53,510 nucleotides of DNA. Source: Oligoflexia bacterium (GTDB lineage Bacteria > Bdellovibrionota_C > UBA2361 > JAFLCA01). A model generated the notes under the pieces. That model was not told where the DNA came from, did no database searches, and was given only the letters and a program-made list of their open reading frames with translations. Below, one piece after another: positions 52,885-53,510 of this stretch. Made by a program: the position numbers and the translations under genes. The stretch is from NCBI GenBank assembly GCA_019694465.1, contig JAIBBV010000021.1, positions 1-53,510 of the forward strand. The letters run 5' to 3'. Position 1 is the first letter of the stretch. Every line of letters begins with the position of its first letter.

Positions 52885-53510
52885 TTTTCAATTGCTCCTC
52901 TCGATTGCGATAATTAATCAGATCCTGCTTCGGAATCTCCCGTGTTAACCGAACCGCTCGGTTCCCGCGGTAGCTCCCCACAAAACCATAAAATTTTGGC
53001 GTCCCCTCGATCATCATCATCGCTTCTTCAGACGGAGTTTGTAGCAGTGGGACAACATCCCCAATTTTGAGATCCATGAACTCTTTAGTGGTAATTGTAC
53101 CGGTAGCTAGCTGCACGCTAACATTTGTCATCGCTTGCTTAACATTTACTTCCATTCGGCGAGCGACTCCGGAGTCAACTTCAAGTCGCGTGCTTTGAAA
53201 GCCGGTAGCTAGCTTCGAGCGCAACGGCTCAATTGTTGAGTATGGAGTACACAGTGTCAGCGTGGTACTTTCCTGCTCAAGCTCAACTTCAATGGTAACA
53301 ATGATCACCACATCAGTTGGAGGAACGATCGCAATTGCTAGCGGATTGAACTCTGAACGTACGTATACGAAATCAACTGGATGAATTGGAGCCCAGGCGT
53401 CCTTGAGAACATCAAGCGCCATCATCACCACCTTACCAATTAGACGCGTCTCAATTGGAGTATACTCACGACCCTCGATCTTTACTCGTCCTTGACCACT
53501 ACCACCAAAC
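52874..53510 (-). CDS. fliM: Flagellar motor switch protein FliM, C-terminal part (cut by window end)
   Basis: Only the last ~212 residues are in the window; the frame stays open through base 53510 with no start needed inside. Seen are the end of the CheC-like middle domain (EGREYTPIETRLIGKVVMMALDVLKDAWAPIHPV and PTDVVIIVTIEVELEQESTTLTLCTPYSTIEPLRSKL) and the SpoA domain (VSVQLATGTITTKEFMDLKIGDVVPLLQTP). FliM binds phospho-CheY and sets rotation direction. The CheY-binding N-terminus lies outside. Confidence 0.95.
   Translation of the reverse strand, partial: FGGSGQGRVKIEGREYTPIETRLIGKVVMMALDVLKDAWAPIHPVDFVYVRSEFNPLAIAIVPPTDVVIIVTIEVELEQESTTLTLCTPYSTIEPLRSKLATGFQSTRLEVDSGVARRMEVNVKQAMTNVSVQLATGTITTKEFMDLKIGDVVPLLQTPSEEAMMMIEGTPKFYGFVGSYRGNRAVRLTREIPKQDLINYRNREEQLKNGQ

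Noticed and set aside
1..53510. tRNA and rRNA genes
   Set aside because: No T-arm GGTTCRA pattern in a cloverleaf context and no rRNA-like stretch was noticed; a dedicated tRNAscan run would settle it.

Overview
The window comes from a Gram-negative, motile bacterium. It has genes for the flagellar P- and L-rings (flgI and the lipoprotein flgH), a FlhF/FlhG pair of the kind that places flagella at the cell pole, a sigma-28 gene with its FlgM antagonist, and a CsrA/FliW pair. Flagellar operons are preceded by sigma-54-type promoter sequences. The flagellar layout, GC content near 50% by eye and the mixture of surface proteins suggest a lineage in the broad delta-proteobacterial/Bdellovibrionota/SAR324 area. 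This placement is an inference; no rRNA, tRNA or taxonomic marker gene lies in the window.

Layout. 1-5.9 kb: a secreted phosphodiester glycosidase-like protein, a MerR-like regulator, a tiny DUF5989-type membrane protein (2030-2206), a FlhB C-terminal-domain paralogue with an unknown partner, and an overlapping pair made of a catalytically degraded RibBA homologue and an intact HD phosphohydrolase. 5.9-16.8 kb (all minus strand): flagellar set 1, read from a DUF2802-like membrane protein through flgF-flgG-flgA-flgH-flgI-flgJ-flgM-flgN, then a sigma-54 promoter and flgK-flgL, then csrA-fliW. 17-19.2 kb: a PH-domain membrane protein, a LuxR-type response regulator and a TetR-type regulator. 19.2-19.4 kb: a small inverted-repeat element. 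19.4-28.5 kb: a TMTC-like glycosyltransferase/TPR protein and a B12-type radical SAM enzyme, divergent from two large surface-protein genes (a roughly 1000-residue Cys-rich repeat protein and a tail-fibre-like protein). 28.6-34 kb (minus): SufU, a CheY-like receiver, an SCP2-like protein, a TPR protein, phosphatidylserine decarboxylase and a fused 2-oxoacid dehydrogenase E1. 34.2-41.5 kb: a secreted unknown, a non-coding structured region, an MFS transporter, a small zinc-ribbon-like membrane protein, an orphan type IV pilin-like protein and a 932-residue secreted protein. 41.6-42.9 kb: a RAYT (REP-associated tyrosine transposase) with repeats. 42.9 kb to the end (minus): flagellar set 2, fliM(partial)-fliN-fliO-fliP-fliQ-fliR, a sigma-54 promoter, then flhB-flhA-flhF-flhG-(80-residue membrane protein)-fliA and a hybrid histidine kinase.

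How it fits together. The two flagellar blocks encode the export gate, C-ring switch, rod and ring parts, hook-filament junction and the late-gene checkpoint. Sigma-54 promoters at flhB, flgK and probably the flgF operon imply a middle-class regulon. FliA/FlgM would then gate late genes, and CsrA/FliW would add translational control of flagellin, which is not in the window.

Most unusual points: (1) 35714-36336 looks like a free-standing non-coding RNA gene, with a good -35/-10 promoter, a run of hairpins and a strong T7 terminator, and I cannot match it to RNase P, tmRNA, SRP or 6S RNA; (2) a RAYT and a separate 135-bp element share the terminal motif CTCAGAGACNGCGC; (3) a doubly dead RibBA pseudoenzyme overlaps an apparently active HD hydrolase; (4) FlhF is short and has altered GTPase motifs.
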